Assembly: GCF_004210375.1 (NCBI RefSeq) | Contig: NC_134825.1 | Span: forward strand, 3,410,001 to 3,474,000 | Source of the DNA: Tachypleus tridentatus | Taxonomy: Eukaryota; Arthropoda; Merostomata; Xiphosura; Limulidae | Length of the DNA: 64,000 nucleotides | Direction: 5' to 3' | In this document: in pieces, positions 18,001 to 30,404 of the stretch | Layout: every line of letters starts with the position of its first letter | Numbering within the stretch: the first letter of the stretch is position 1 | Translations under genes and position numbers: made by a program | The notes under the pieces: generated by a model | Told to the model about the DNA's origin: nothing | The model's input: the letters and a program-made list of their open reading frames with translations, nothing else | The model's database searches: none

Positions 18001-20839
18001 TACTATACATTTCATACTTTTGTTATTACTATTATTAGTTTACTATACATTTCATACTTTTTGTTATTACTATTATTAGTTTACTATACACTTCATACTT
18101 TTGTTATTACTATTATTAGTTTACTATACACTTCATACTTTTGTTATTACTATTATTAGTTTACTATACACTTCATACTTTTGTTATTACTATTATTAGT
18201 TTACTATACATTTCATACTTTTGTTATTACTATTATTAGTTTACTATACATTTCATACTTTTTTTGTTATTACTATTATTAGTTTACTATACATTTCATA
18301 CTTTTGTTATTACTATTATTAGTTTACTATACACTTCATACTTTTTGTTATTACTATTATTAGTTTACTATACACTTCATACTTTTGTTATTACTATTAT
18401 TAGTTTACTATACACTTCATACTTTTGTTATTATTACTATTATTAGTTTACTATACACTTCATACTTTTGTTATTACTATTATTAGTTTACTATACATAC
18501 TTCATACTTTTGTTATTACTATTATTAGTTTACTATACACTTATACACTTCATTTTTGTTATTACTATTATTAGTTTACTATACACTTCATATTTTGTTA
18601 TTACTATTATTAGTTTACTATACATTTCATACTTTTGTTATTACTATTATTAGTTTACTATACACTTCATACTTTTGTTATTACTATTATTAGTTTACTA
18701 TACATTTCATACTTTTTTTATTATTACTATTATTAGTTTACTATACACTTCATACTTTTGTTTATTACTATTATTAGTTTTACTATACACTTCATACTTT
18801 TGTTATTACTATTATTAGTTTATATACACTTCATATTTTGTTTTACATACTTTTGTTATTACTATTATTATTTTACTATACATTTCATACTTTTGTTATT
18901 ACTATTATTAGTTTACTATACACTTCATACTTTTGTTATTACTATTATTAGTTTACTATACATTTCATACTTTTGTTATTACTATTATTAGTTTACTATA
19001 CACTTCATACTTTTGTTATTACTATTATTAGTTTACTATACACTTCATACTTTTGTTATTACTATTATTAGTTTACTATACACTTCATACTTTTGTTATT
19101 ACTATTATTAGTTTACTATACACTTCATACTTTTGTTATTACTATTATTAGTTTACTATACATTTCATACTTTTGTTATTACTATTATTAGTTTACTATA
19201 CACTTCATATACTTTTGTTATTACTATTATTAGTTTACTATACACTTCATACTTTTTTGTTATTACTATTATTAGTTTACTATACACTTCATACTTTTGT
19301 TATTACTATTATTAGTTTACTATACATTTCATACTTTTGTTATTACTATTATTAGTTTACTATACACTTCATACTTTTTAGTTATTACTATTATTAGTTT
19401 ACTATACATTTCATACTTTTGTTATTACTATTATTAGTTTACTATACACTTCATACTTTTGTTATTACTATTATTAGTTTACTATACACTTCATACTTTT
19501 TGTTATTACTATTATTAGTTTACTATACACTTTCATACTTTTTTGTTATTACTATTATTAGTTTACTATACATTTCATACTTTTTGTTATTACTATTATT
19601 AGTTTACTATACACTTCATACTTTTTGTTATTACTATTATTAGTTTACTATACACTTCATACTTTTTTATTTATTATTACTATTATTAGTTTACTATACA
19701 CTTCATACTTTTGTTATTACTATTATTAGTTTACTATACACTTTCATACTTTTGTTATTACTATTATTAGTTTACTATACACTTCATACTTTTGTTATTA
19801 CTATTATTAGTTTACTATACTATACTATTTCTATACATTTTACTTTATTACTATTATTAGTTTACTATACATTTCATACTTTTGTTATTACTATTATTAG
19901 TTTACTATACACTTCATACTTTTTTTGTTATTACTATTATTAGTTTACTATACACTTCATACTTTTGTTATTACTATTATTAGTTTACTATACACTTCAT
20001 ACTTTTGTTATTACTATTATTAGTTTACTATACACTTCATACTTTTGTTATTACTATTATTAGTTTACTATACACTTCATACATTACTATTATTAGTTTA
20101 CTATACATTTCTTACTTTTGTTATTACTATTATTAGTTTACTATACATTTCATACTTTTGTTATTACTATTATTAGTTTACTATACATTTCATACTTTTG
20201 TTATTACTATTATTAGTTTACTATACATTTCATACTTTTGTTATTACTATTATTAGTTTACTATACACTTCATACTTTTGTTATTACTATTATTAGTTTA
20301 CTATACATTTCACTTTTTTGTTATTACTATTATTAGTTTACTATACACTTCATACTTTTGTTATTACTATTATTATTTTACTATACATTTCATACTTTTG
20401 TTATTACTATTATTAGTTTACTATACACTTCATACTTTTGTTATTACTATTATTAGTTTACTATACATTTCATACTTTTGTTATTACTATTATTAGTTTA
20501 CTATACACTTCATACTTTTGTTATTACTATTATTAGTTTACTATACACTTCATACTTTTGTTATTATTATTATTAGTTTACTATACACTTCATACTTTTG
20601 TTATTACTATTATTAGTTTACTATACACTTCATACTTTTGTTATTACTATTATTAGTTTACTATACACTTCATACTTTTGTTATTACTATTATTAGTTTA
20701 CTATACACTTCATTTTTTTGTTATTACTATTATTAGTTTACTATACACTTCATACTTTTGTTATTACTATTATTAGTTTACTATACACTTCATACTTTTG
20801 TTATTACTATTATTAGTTTACTATACACTTCATACTTTT

Positions 20840-23465
20840 TTGTTATTACTATTATTATTTTACTATACACTTCATACTTTTGTTATTACTATTATTATTT
20901 TACTATACACTTCATACTTTTGTTATTACTATTATTATTTACTATACATTTCATACTTTGTTATTACTATTATTATTACTATTATTACTATTATTACACT
21001 TCATACACTTTGTTATTACTATTATTATTTTACTATACACTTCATACTTTTGTTATTACTATTATTAGTTTACTATACACTTCATACTTTTGTTATTACT
21101 ATTATTAGTTTACTATACACTTCATACTTTTGTTATTACTATTATTAGTTTACTATACACTTCATACTTTTTTTTAGTTATTACTATTATTAGTTTACTA
21201 TACACTTCATACTTTTGTTATTACTATTATTAGTTTACTATACACTTCATACTTTTTTGTTACTATTATTATTAGTTTACTATACACTTCATACTTTTGT
21301 TATTACTATTATTAGTTTACTATACACTTCATACTTTTGTTATTACTATTATTAGTTTACTATACACTTCATACTTTTGTTATTACTATTATTAGTTTAC
21401 TATACATTTCATACTTTTGTTATTACTATTATTAGTTTACTATACACTTCATACTTTTGTTATTACTATTATTAGTTTACTATACACTTCATACTTTTGT
21501 TATTACTATTATTAGTTTACTATACACTTCATACTTTTGTTATTACTATTATTAGTTTACTATACACTTCATACTTTTGTTATTACTATTATTAGTTTAC
21601 TATACACTTTGTTATTACTTTTTAGTTATTACTTATTATTATTAGTTTACTATACACTTCATACTTTTGTTATTACTATTATTAGTTTACTATACACTTC
21701 ATACTTTTTGTTATTACTATTATTAGTTTACTATACACTTCATACTTTTTTTGTTATTACTATTATTAGTTTACTATACACTTCATACTTTTTGTTATTA
21801 CTATTATTAGTTTACTATACACTTCATACTTTTGTTATTACTATTATTAGTTTACTATACACTTTTATATACTTTTTTTATTACTATTATTAGTTTACTA
21901 TACACTTCATACTTTTGTTATTACTATTATTAGTTTACTATACACTTCATACTTTTTTTGTTATTACTATTATTAGTTTACTATACATTTCATACTTTTG
22001 TTATTACTATTATTAGTTTACTATACACTTCATACTTTTATTTATTACTATTATTAGTTTACTATACATTTCATACTTTTGTTATTACTATTATTAGTTT
22101 ACTATACACTTCATACTTTTGTTATTACTATTATTAGTTTACTATACACTTCATACTTTTTTTTATTACTATTATTAGTTTACTATACATTTCATACTTT
22201 TGTTATTACTATTATTAGTTTACTATACACTTCATACTTTTGTTATTACTATTATTAGTTTACTATACATTTCATACTTTTGTTATTACTATTATTAGTT
22301 TACTATACACTTCATACTTTTGTTATTACTATTATTATTTTACTATACACTTCATATTCTTTGTTATTACTATTATTATTTTACTATACATTTCATATTT
22401 TTTTGTTATTACTATTATTAGTTTACTATACACTTCATACTTTTTTTGTTATTACTATTATTATTTTACTATCACTTCATACATTTTGTTATTACTATTA
22501 TTATTTACTATTTTTATTATTATTTATTATTATTTATTATTTACTATACACTTCATACTTTTGTTATTACTATTATTATTTTACTATACACTTCATACTT
22601 TTTTGTTATTACTATTATTAGTTTACTATACACTTCATACTTTTGTTATTACTATTATTAGTTTACTATACACTTCATACTTTTGTTATTACTATTATTA
22701 GTTTACTATACACTTCATACTTTTTTTACTATTATTAGTTATTACTATTATTAGTTTACTATACACTTCATACTTTTGTTATTACTATTATTAGTTTACT
22801 ATACATTTCATACTTTTGTTATTACTATTATTAGTTTACTATACACTTCATACTTTTGTTATTACTATTATTAGTTTACTATACACTTCATACTTTTTGT
22901 TATTACTATTATTAGTTTACTATACATTTCATACTTTTGTTATTACTATTATTAGTTTACTATACACTTCATACTTTTGTTATTACTTTATTACTATTAT
23001 TAGTTTACTATACATACATTCATACTTTTGTTATTACTATTATTAGTTTACTATACACTTCATACTTTTGTTATTACTATTATTAGTTTACTATACACTT
23101 CATACTTTTGTTATTACTATTATTAGTTTACTATACACTTTCATACTTTTGTTATTACTATTATTAGTTTACTATACACTTCATACTTTTGTTATTACTA
23201 TTATTATTACTTTACTATACACTTCATACTTTTGTTATTACTATTATTATTTTACTATACACTTTCATACTTTTGTTATTACTATTATTATTTTACTATA
23301 CATTTCATACTTTTTGTTATTACTATTATTATTTACTATACACTTCATACTTTTGTTATTACTTATTATTATTACATACATTTTCATACTTTTTTATTAT
23401 TACTATTATTATTTTACTATACACTTCACACTTTTGTTATTACTATTATTATTTTACTATACACT
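20840..23465. repeat. Satellite sub-region rich in TATTATTTT variant units
   Basis: Within the 40-bp array many units read TATTATTTTAC instead of TATTAGTTTAC (G to T), clustered near 20.85-21.05, 22.33-22.60 and 23.2-23.46 kb. The change removes the periodic TAG, so the longest satellite open frames (113-165 codons) fall here and just to the right. Local clustering of a shared variant fits local amplification or conversion. The variant also occurs sporadically elsewhere, for example near 2.62, 9.47 and 20.37 kb. Confidence 0.8.
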
Positions 23466-23929
23466 TCATACTTTTGTTATTACTATTATTAGTTTACTAT
23501 ACACTTCATACTTTTGTTATTACTATTATTAGTTTACTATACACTTCATACTTTTGTTATTACTATTATTAGTTTACTATACACTTCATTTTTTTGTTAT
23601 TACTATTATTAGTTTACTATACACTTCATACTTTTGTTATTACTATTATTAGTTTACTATACACTTCATACTTTTGTTATTACTATTATTAGTTTACTAT
23701 ACACTTCATACTTTTGTTATTACTATTATTAGTTTACTATACATTTCATACTTTTGTTATTACTATTATTATTTTACTATACACTTCATACTTTTGTTAT
23801 TACTATTATTAGTTTACTATACACTTCATACTTTTGTTATTACTATTGTTAGTTTACTATACACTTCATACTTTTGTTATTACTATTATTAGTTTACTAT
23901 ACACTTCATACATTTGTTATTACTATTAT

Positions 23930-24955
23930 TAGTTTACTTTACACTTCATTTTTTTGTTATTACTATTATTATTTTACTATGCACTTCATATTTTTGTTAT
24001 TACTATTATTATTTTACTATGCACTTCATATTTTTGTTATTACTATTATTATTTTACTATCTACTTCATATTTTTGTTGCTTATTATTATTATTCACATT
24101 TTTGTTATTTATTATTATTCACATTTTTGTTATTTATTATTATTCACATTTTTGTTATTAATTGTTATTATTTTACTACACACTTCACACTTTTGTTATT
24201 ACTATTATTATTTTACAATACACTTCATACTTTTGTTATTACTATTGTTAGTTTACTATACACTTCATACTTTTGTTATTACTATTATTAGTGTACTATA
24301 CACTTCATACTTTTGTTATTACTATTGTTTGTTTACTATACACTTCATACTTTTGTTATTACTATTGTTAGTTTACTATACACTTCATACTTTTGTTATT
24401 ACTATTATTATTTTACTATACTCTTCATACTTTTGTTATTACTATTGTTAGTTTACTATACACTTCATACTTTTGTTATTACTATTATTATTTTACTATA
24501 CTCTTCATACTTTTGTTATTACTATTATTATTTTACTATACTCTTCATACTTTTGTTATTACTATTATTAGTTTATTATACCCTTCATACTTTGGTTATT
24601 ACTATTGTTTGTTTACTATACACTTCATACTTTTGTTATTACTATTGTTAGTTTACTTTACACTTCATACTTTTGTTATTACTATTGTTAGTTTACTATA
24701 TACTTCATACTTTTGTTATTACTATTATTAGTTTACTATACACTTCATATTTTTGTTACTTATTATTATTATTCACCTTTTTGTTATTTATTATTATTCA
24801 CATTTTTGTGATTAATTGTTATTATTTTACTACACACTTCACATTTTTGTTATTTATTATTATTATCTTACTATACACTTCATATATTTGGTATTTATTA
24901 TTATTATCTTACTATACACTTCATATTTTTGTTATTTATTATTATTTTTTTTCTA
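23930..24955. repeat. Diverged right edge of the satellite
   Basis: From about 23.9 kb rightward the units accumulate substitutions such as TATTGTTAG, CTCTTCATAC, ATGCACTTCA and GTGTACTATA. At about 24.08-24.16 and 24.75-24.95 kb they break into shorter A/T-rich subrepeats built on CACATTTTTGTTATTTATT. The array ends in unique sequence at about 24956. A homogeneous core with a decayed margin is what unequal exchange or conversion predicts for array edges. Confidence 0.85.
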
Positions 24956-25100
24956 AATAGCTGTGGGCCCCTGGCGGCAAGCTTGACTGGGCAACTGTAC
25001 CATTTATTCATTGAGTCAAATGGTCCTTCTGGTCGTCCAACCTTTTAAATTATTTATAAAGTATACGTGAATTGTGTTAGCACATGTTACTCCTATAAAT

Positions 25101-25229
25101 CTGTTTGTTTGTTGTAGTTAAGCATAAAGTTACACATTGGGCTATCTGTACTCTGCCCACCACTGGTATAGAAACCCGGTTTCTATCGTTGTAGGTCCAT
25201 AGACAAGCGGCTATGCCACTAGTGGCCCG
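25101..25229 (-). mobile_element. SINE-B copy (tRNA-derived), diverged
   Basis: Read on the minus strand this has a tRNA-like head and then AGATAGCCCAATGTG and an ACTTTATGC-type tail, a layout shared with the better copies at 30908-31019 and 60305-60411. The plus strand ends in GTTTGTTTGTTGT, the complement of an A-rich tail. The box B region is degenerate. Confidence 0.55.
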
Positions 25230-25351
25230 ACTTATAAAGGAAATGCTTCACTGCATAAATAGCACAATATATATATATGTAGTATAAGATTTTGAAAGTT
25301 TAGGTTTAAACACCGAAAGGTGGCTTTTGAGTAGTGACTTCTGTAAGATTA

Positions 25352-25468
25352 TGTGTGTTATTCTCATAACAAATCCATATCATGTTATCTGCTGAGTTCA
25401 CCGAGAGGAATCTAACCCCTGAATTTAGCGTTGTAAATCCGTAGACCTACTGGTGTACTAGCGGAGGA
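25352..25468 (-). mobile_element. SINE-B copy (tRNA-derived)
   Basis: The plus strand shows ATCTGCTGAGTTCACCGAGA, then GGAATCTAACCCC, then TTAGCGTTGTAAATCCGTAG. This is the complement of a tRNA-like head with a T-loop-type box B, followed by the SINE-B body. It matches the copies at 30908 and 60305 in order and length. Confidence 0.65.
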
Positions 25469-25694
25469 CATATATAAAATTGTACTTTTACAAACCTTTC
25501 ATTGAATAAGAAATGAACAAATTATCAACAGGAACATTGAGAAAAAAAATTATCTATCTCTGGTTTATACCACTGTAAACACAAAAGCTACACTTACTGG
25601 TTTTCAGTGGTCCACCAACCATTCGTTAATTTAACCCAAATGTTATTACTTCAACTAACGAACTCAGACATCGCATGCGATAAACGTCCTCATT

Positions 25695-26022
25695 GTCGTA
25701 CCATAACCTTGTAACAGTGTAGTGATTGTTGTAACAGTATAGTGCATTGTTGTACCATAACCTTGTAACAGTGTAGTGAATTGTTGTAACATAACCTCGT
25801 AACAGTATAGTGCATTGTTGTACCATAACCTTGTAACAGTGTAGTAATTGTTGTAACATAACGTTCTAACAGTTTAGTGAATTGTTGCAACATAACCTCG
25901 TAACAGTATAGTGCATTGTTGTACCATAACCTTGTAACAGTGTAGTATTTGTTGTACCATAACCTTCTAACAGTTTAGTGAATTGTTGTAACATAACATT
26001 GTAACAGTATATTGCATTGTTA
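25695..26022. repeat. Minisatellite, about 33-34 bp unit
   Basis: About ten tandem copies built from ACCATAACCTTGTAACAGTG and TAGTGAATTGTTGT. Units alternate between an ACCATAACCTTG form and an ACATAACCTCG or ACATAACATTG form, and between AGTGTAGT and AGTATAGTGCATT, so the array looks organised as roughly 67-bp or 101-bp multimers. Short minus-strand open frames here are repeat artefacts. Confidence 0.9.
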
Positions 26023-26550
26023 AACTAAAGCACTTTGGGTTTCTTCTCAATATGTCTTCACTTGATTGTCACCTGACAGATCAATATAGGCGCTAAATGT
26101 AGTTTGGAAATTTAAGTTACTGGTATATTGTGTGCTATTCAAATAAACTACATACAACGTTTGTAAATGTTTACAGTTTCTAAATCGACAAACTGAATAA
26201 AAAACATTTTTGTTGATTCAATAAATATAGATCTGAAATCATAATCTTCCTTTTCCTATCGCTTTACATATTTATAAATTGTCATTTGATTCATAACTCG
26301 AAACTTTATCTACTTGTAGAAAATACATATTGAGTAAACAAAACATACCTCACGACACGACAAACAGTCAAAAAGCAAAGAAGAGAGTTAACGAAAGGAG
26401 GTCCAAACTCACGTGTAGTTTATTAAATCAGCAAATAAACTTGTCACTTACATTTGTAAACTGTCAAGTCGGTTAGTAACTTAATTGGGTAAGAGAGATG
26501 AAAGGACCACAAAGTAATATATAAACTGAGCGAATAATTAAAAAATATAA
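26023..26550. other. Unassigned AT-rich spacer
   Basis: Single-copy-looking AT-rich sequence between two minisatellites. I see no gene, RNA or recognisable repeat. Confidence 0.6.
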
Positions 26551-27847
26551 ATAATGAGGTATCTAGTTGTGTAATGTATTTATATGTTAGCTGTTTATCT
26601 CTTTCTTTATGAGGAATCTAGTTGTGTAATGCATTTGTATGTTATCTGTTTATCTCTTTCCTTATGAGGAATCTAGTTGTGTGATGTATTTGTATGTTAG
26701 TTGTTTATCTCTTTCTTTATGAGGAATCTAGTTGTGTGATGTATTTGCATGTTAGTTGTTTATCTCTTTCTTTATGAGGAATCTAGTTGTGTGATGCATT
26801 TGTATGTTATCTGTTTATCTCTTTCCTTATGAGGAATCTAGTTGTGTGATGTATTTGTATGTTATCTGTTTATCTCTTTCTTTATGAGGAATCTAGTTGT
26901 GTGATGTATTTGCATGTTAGTTGTTTATCTCTTTCTTTATGAGGAATCTAGTTGTGTGATGTATTTGCATGTTAGTTGTTTATCTCTTTCTTTATGAGGA
27001 ATCTAGTTGTGTGATGCATTTGTATGTTACCTGTTTATCTCTTTCTTTGTGAGGAATCTAGTTGTGTGATGTATTTGTATGTTAGTTGTTTATCTCTTTC
27101 TTTATGAGGAATCTAGTTGTGTGATGTATTTGTATGTTACCTGTTTATCTCTTTCCTTATGAGGAATCTAGTTGTGTGATGTATTTGTATGTTACCTGTT
27201 TAGCTCTTTCCTTATGAGGAATCTAGTTGTGTGATGTATTTGTATGTTATCTGTTTATCTCTTTCCTTATGAGGAATCTAGTTGTGTGATGTATTTGTAT
27301 GTTACCTGTTTATCTCTTTCTTTATGAGGAATCTAGTTGTGTGATGTATTTGTATGTTATCTGTTTATCTCTTTCCTTATGAGGAATCTAGTTGTGTGAT
27401 GTATTTGTATGTTACCTGTTTAGCTCTTTCCTTATGAGGAATCTAGTTGTGTGATGTATTTGTATGTTATCTGTTTATCTCTTTCCTTATGAGGAATCTA
27501 GTTGTGTGATGTATTTGTATGTTATCTGTTTATCTCTTTCCTTATGAAGAATCTAGTTGTGTGATGTATTTGTATGTTACCTGTTTATCTCTTTCCTTAT
27601 GAGGAATCTAGTTGTGTGATGTATTTGTATGTTACCTGTTTATCTCTTTCCTTATGAGGAATCTAGTTGTGTGATGTATTTGTATGTTAGTTGTTTATCT
27701 CTTTCTTTGTGAGGAATCTAGTTGTGTGATGTATTTGTATGTTACCTGTTTATCTCTTTCCTTATGAGGAATCTAGTTGTGTGATGTATTGGTATGTTAC
27801 CTGTTTATCTCTTTCCTTATGAGGATCTAGTTGTGTGATGTATTTGC
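26551..27847. repeat. Minisatellite, 55-bp unit
   Basis: About 23-24 head-to-tail copies of a 55-bp unit containing ATGAGGAATCTAGTTGTGTG, ATGTATTTGTATGTTA and CTGTTTATCTCTTTCCTTA. Units differ mainly at a few sites: GTTAGTTG, GTTATCTG or GTTACCTG; TTTGTATG or TTTGCATG; TTTCTTTAT or TTTCCTTAT. The GTTAGTTG/CTTTAT type dominates the left half and the GTTACCTG/CCTTAT type the right half. Two units near 27.2 and 27.4 kb share TTTAGCTC. Confidence 0.96.
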
Positions 27848-28427
27848 AAATCTTCTTAAATAGTTTGGAGATCTATGGATTTTAGTACTTTATTTTTCTT
27901 CCATTATCCTAAAGCGATAAAATCTGCTATACTTTGCTGGTGTATTCAGCCAATCAGAACTCTTATGAAACACTAACCACCAAGCCAAGACCGGCTAGTA
28001 CGCTGAACGACCAAAACATATTTTTTATGAGTTAATTGATAAATATACGAAGATGATGTATAACTTTCCCTGACTTATCTATTCAATTTATAATTATGCT
28101 AAGTGTTATAATTTTGTTAACACATCTTAGCCTACGTTTAAGAGTAACAATATTTTTGCCAGCGTCTTCCCTTGTTGCCATGTTGTTATAAGAACATCAC
28201 GAGTTTTAAACGGGTATCACTTTATGTAACATTTAAAATTAGTTTGCTTTATGGGAAGTAAATATTTATTATTCTTTAGTTTGTTGACACTATGAGACTT
28301 TTTATTACTACCATCACTGTTTGATGTTTTTAGTTTTGTTATATTACATGTATGTCTTAGTGAATGAATGTCCATAGACCACGGGGTACGTCGTTTATTA
28401 CAATAACCTATGTACTAGTTCGCTTGG
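27848..28427. other. Unassigned spacer
   Basis: AT-rich sequence without a convincing coding frame. It contains one CCAATCAGA word at about 27950, too little to call a promoter. Confidence 0.5.
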
Positions 28428-28621
28428 TTCGAATTTTTCACAGTTCTACTGAAGAGCTATCTGAGATAGTCGTCTCTAACTTTGAAGTTATACACCGGAG
28501 GGAAGGCGGCAAGTCAACATCACACACCGTCAAATCTTAGGGTTAACTTTAATTATGAAAAGTGTGAATGACCGTCACATTATAACACCCCCCTCGGTTG
28601 CATGGAAGAGCGTGCTGGGTG
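28428..28621 (-). mobile_element. SINE-A copy, diverged
   Basis: The plus strand carries GAGGGAAGGCGGCAAGTCA, then GTGTGAATGACCGTCACATT and ATAACACCC. This is the complement of the SINE-A body seen clearly at 37196-37472 and 38020-38283. The tRNA-like end is lost or unrecognisable. Confidence 0.5.
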
Positions 28622-28869
28622 AAGAGAGTGAACTCAACTCATTTAAACCTACTAGCAAACAAGAGAAATAAATTTCAAGAACCCTACATTATTAGTTGTT
28701 CTACATATAGTATCTTAACAAATAGAGTTAAGTCCAGTTTCAATAGTTGTAATTTATTCTATATATAAAAACATTATATCTTTTTCGGAAACAAAAATAA
28801 TATTGGCAGCTGAATGCATGCATTCCTGGGTCGATATTAGCGTTTGAGAATGCAGAGCGAACTTACAAG

Positions 28870-29020
28870 GCTCGAACCTTGATGTGCTTCTGAACAGGTT
28901 TCCTATCTTTAGCTGTGGGAGAGTTGTAGGTGTCACAGTCAGTCCCGCAGTTGCTGCTGACTGGTTTTCCTCCCTCTCTCAAGCAGTTCGAAGTTAGAGA
29001 TGACCATAGCTGTACCTTAG
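28870..29020 (+). mobile_element. SINE-A copy, diverged
   Basis: Plus-strand order of TTTAGCTGTGGGAG, CACAGTCAGTCCCGC, GACTGGTTTTCCTCCCTCT and AGTT matches the SINE-A body with many changes. It faces the opposite way to the copy at 28428, so the two form a loose inverted pair. Confidence 0.4.
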
Positions 29021-29267
29021 GGGCCTCTGACCTAATCATTTAACCCATATGTCAAATAAGGTGTTGTTCGGTGTGGAACAAACAGTAGGATACCTGTTGT
29101 ATTTTTTCTCAAACATGTATTTTAAAAGCAACGGAAAAAAAACAATAATTTCAGATAAATCTTGGACAAAATTACAATGACGTGTTCCAAAAAGATTAAT
29201 TCCCAACCACATGTGTAGGAGATTCTACCAAATTAGAACTTGATTCTAAGAATGGAACAGAACGTCT

Positions 29268-29372
29268 AACCCCCGCAGTGACACAGCGGTAAGTTTACGA
29301 ACATCCCCGTAGTGGGAAGAGCACAGATGTTCCGTTTGTAGCTTTGTGCTTAATTCTAAACAAATAAACAAC
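29268..29372 (+). mobile_element. SINE-B-like copy
   Basis: CCCGCAGTGACACAGCGGTA and AGTTTACGAACA resemble the tRNA-like head (box A region), followed by GTAGCTTTGTGCTTAATTC and the A-rich tail AAACAAATAAACAAC. The middle lacks the usual box B word, so this is a variant or internally rearranged copy. Confidence 0.5.
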
Positions 29373-29737
29373 AGAACGTCTAACGTGTGAAAAAACAAAC
29401 ATTTGTATATATCAGAAAATAAGCAGTAGGAAATGTCCCATCATTATTCATATATGTGAATTACGTCACGCTGTTGTACGGTGAAGTAAAACAGACTCGA
29501 TATCCAATAGATATTGCATATACTTTATCGTCTGATGGTATTTCTGTTCATCAGAGCATCCAATCAAATCATGCATAATGTTTCTACGTCATAGACTTTC
29601 TCTTCAATTTTCACCAGAGTGGCCAACCAAAGAATGCAGAGGCCTCTACATTAGATACTTTCTTTTTAATTGAACCTCTGATAGAAAAGTAAAGAAATAT
29701 TCAATAAACAAATACATATATAGATATCATTGTTCTT
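29373..29737. other. Unassigned spacer
   Basis: No coding frame or known repeat recognised. It holds GATATCCAATAGATAT and GCATCCAATCA words, similar words to which recur near 39.0 kb in a different order. Confidence 0.45.
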
Positions 29738-29853
29738 CATTTAACGAAACGTTACACAACGGGCCGTTTGCGTTTCGTTTACCGAGCGGGATTGAACCCC
29801 GGAGTTTAATGTTGCAAGCTGGAAATTTACCATTAACTCATCATGGGACAAAA
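29738..29853 (-). mobile_element. SINE-B copy
   Basis: The plus strand shows ACCGAGCGGGATTGAACCCC followed by GGAGTTTAATGTTGCAAGC, the complement of box B and the SINE-B head. The tail side (AACGAAACGTTACACAACGG) is diverged. Confidence 0.55.
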
Positions 29854-29902
29854 CTGACAAGTGGGAAATTTACCATTAACTCATCATGGGACAAAACTGA
29901 CA
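29821..29902. repeat. Direct tandem duplication, 39 bp
   Basis: The block beginning GGAAATTTACCATTAACTCA and ending GACAAAACTGACA occurs twice in succession (29821-29859 and 29864-29902). The copies are identical apart from a 4-base joint. It overlaps the edge of the SINE-B copy, so it arose after that insertion. Confidence 0.9.
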
Positions 29903-30169
29903 TTTAATCCGTAATACCATAAATCATTGGTTTATTCCATAACAACTACTTGTAACTACAAATGCTGCACAATCAACCTAAATATTGTGTAACTCCTTCC
30001 TAATTAATGAAATGAAACGTCGAGCAGCGACAGAAATTCAAGTATTACAAATCAATATTATATTTTTATCAGTCTGATTATGACAAGTTTTTCTTGGCAA
30101 AACTTAATTAAAAATTTTGGTCATTGAAATTGCAATTCAGTTGATAAATAAAGTACTTCTTAAATTGGA

Positions 30170-30404
30170 GACCTGCGTGGCCAGGTGGTTAGGGCGCTCG
30201 ACTCGCACTCTGAGAGTAGCGGGTTCGAATCTCCGTCACACCAAACATGCTTGCCCTTTCAGGCGTGGGGACGTTATAATATGACAGTCAATTCAACTGT
30301 TCGTTGATAAAAGACTAGCTGCTTTCCCGCTAGTCTTGCACTGCTATTTGGGACGCTAGCGCAAATCGCCCTCGTGTCGTTTTGCGAGAAAATTCAAAAC
30401 AAAC
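30170..30404 (+). mobile_element. SINE-A copy with tRNA-like head
   Basis: GTGGCCAGGTGGTTAGGGCG (box A) and GCGGGTTCGAATCTCCGTC (box B) lie about 40 bases apart. They are followed by the body words AACATGCTTGCCCTTTCAGG and AAAGACTAGCTGC, the CCCTCGTGTC end motif and an A-rich tail (AATTCAAAACAAACC). The head could drive polymerase III transcription. The body after the head shows it is a SINE and not a tRNA gene. Confidence 0.85.

Larger units (their letters stand above)
1..24955. repeat. Satellite array, 40-bp unit
   Basis: One unbroken head-to-tail array of a 40-bp unit, by length roughly 600 copies. In plus-strand order the unit holds the words TTTTGTTATTAC, TATTAGTTTAC and TATACACTTCATAC. 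It is extremely AT-rich and strand-asymmetric, with about two G and six C per unit. Variation is mostly C/T in CACTTCA versus CATTTCA, length changes in the T run before GTTATTAC, and occasional short or fused units. The array begins before base 1, so its true length is unknown. Because 40 is not a multiple of 3, all three frames cycle through the unit every 120 bases, and the TAG in TATTAGTTT ends each frame. This explains the many 60-165-residue Leu/Tyr/Ile-rich open frames, which are not genes. Confidence 0.97.

Noticed and set aside
1..24955. CRISPR-like periodicity
   Set aside because: Units are contiguous with no spacers, and the context is eukaryotic with introns and SINEs.
98..24960. 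Dozens of 60-165-residue Leu/Tyr/Ile-rich open frames with repeated start MLLLLLVYYT
   Set aside because: All are translations of the 40-bp satellite in rotating frames, each ended by the unit's own TAG. No splice, promoter or non-repetitive sequence supports them.
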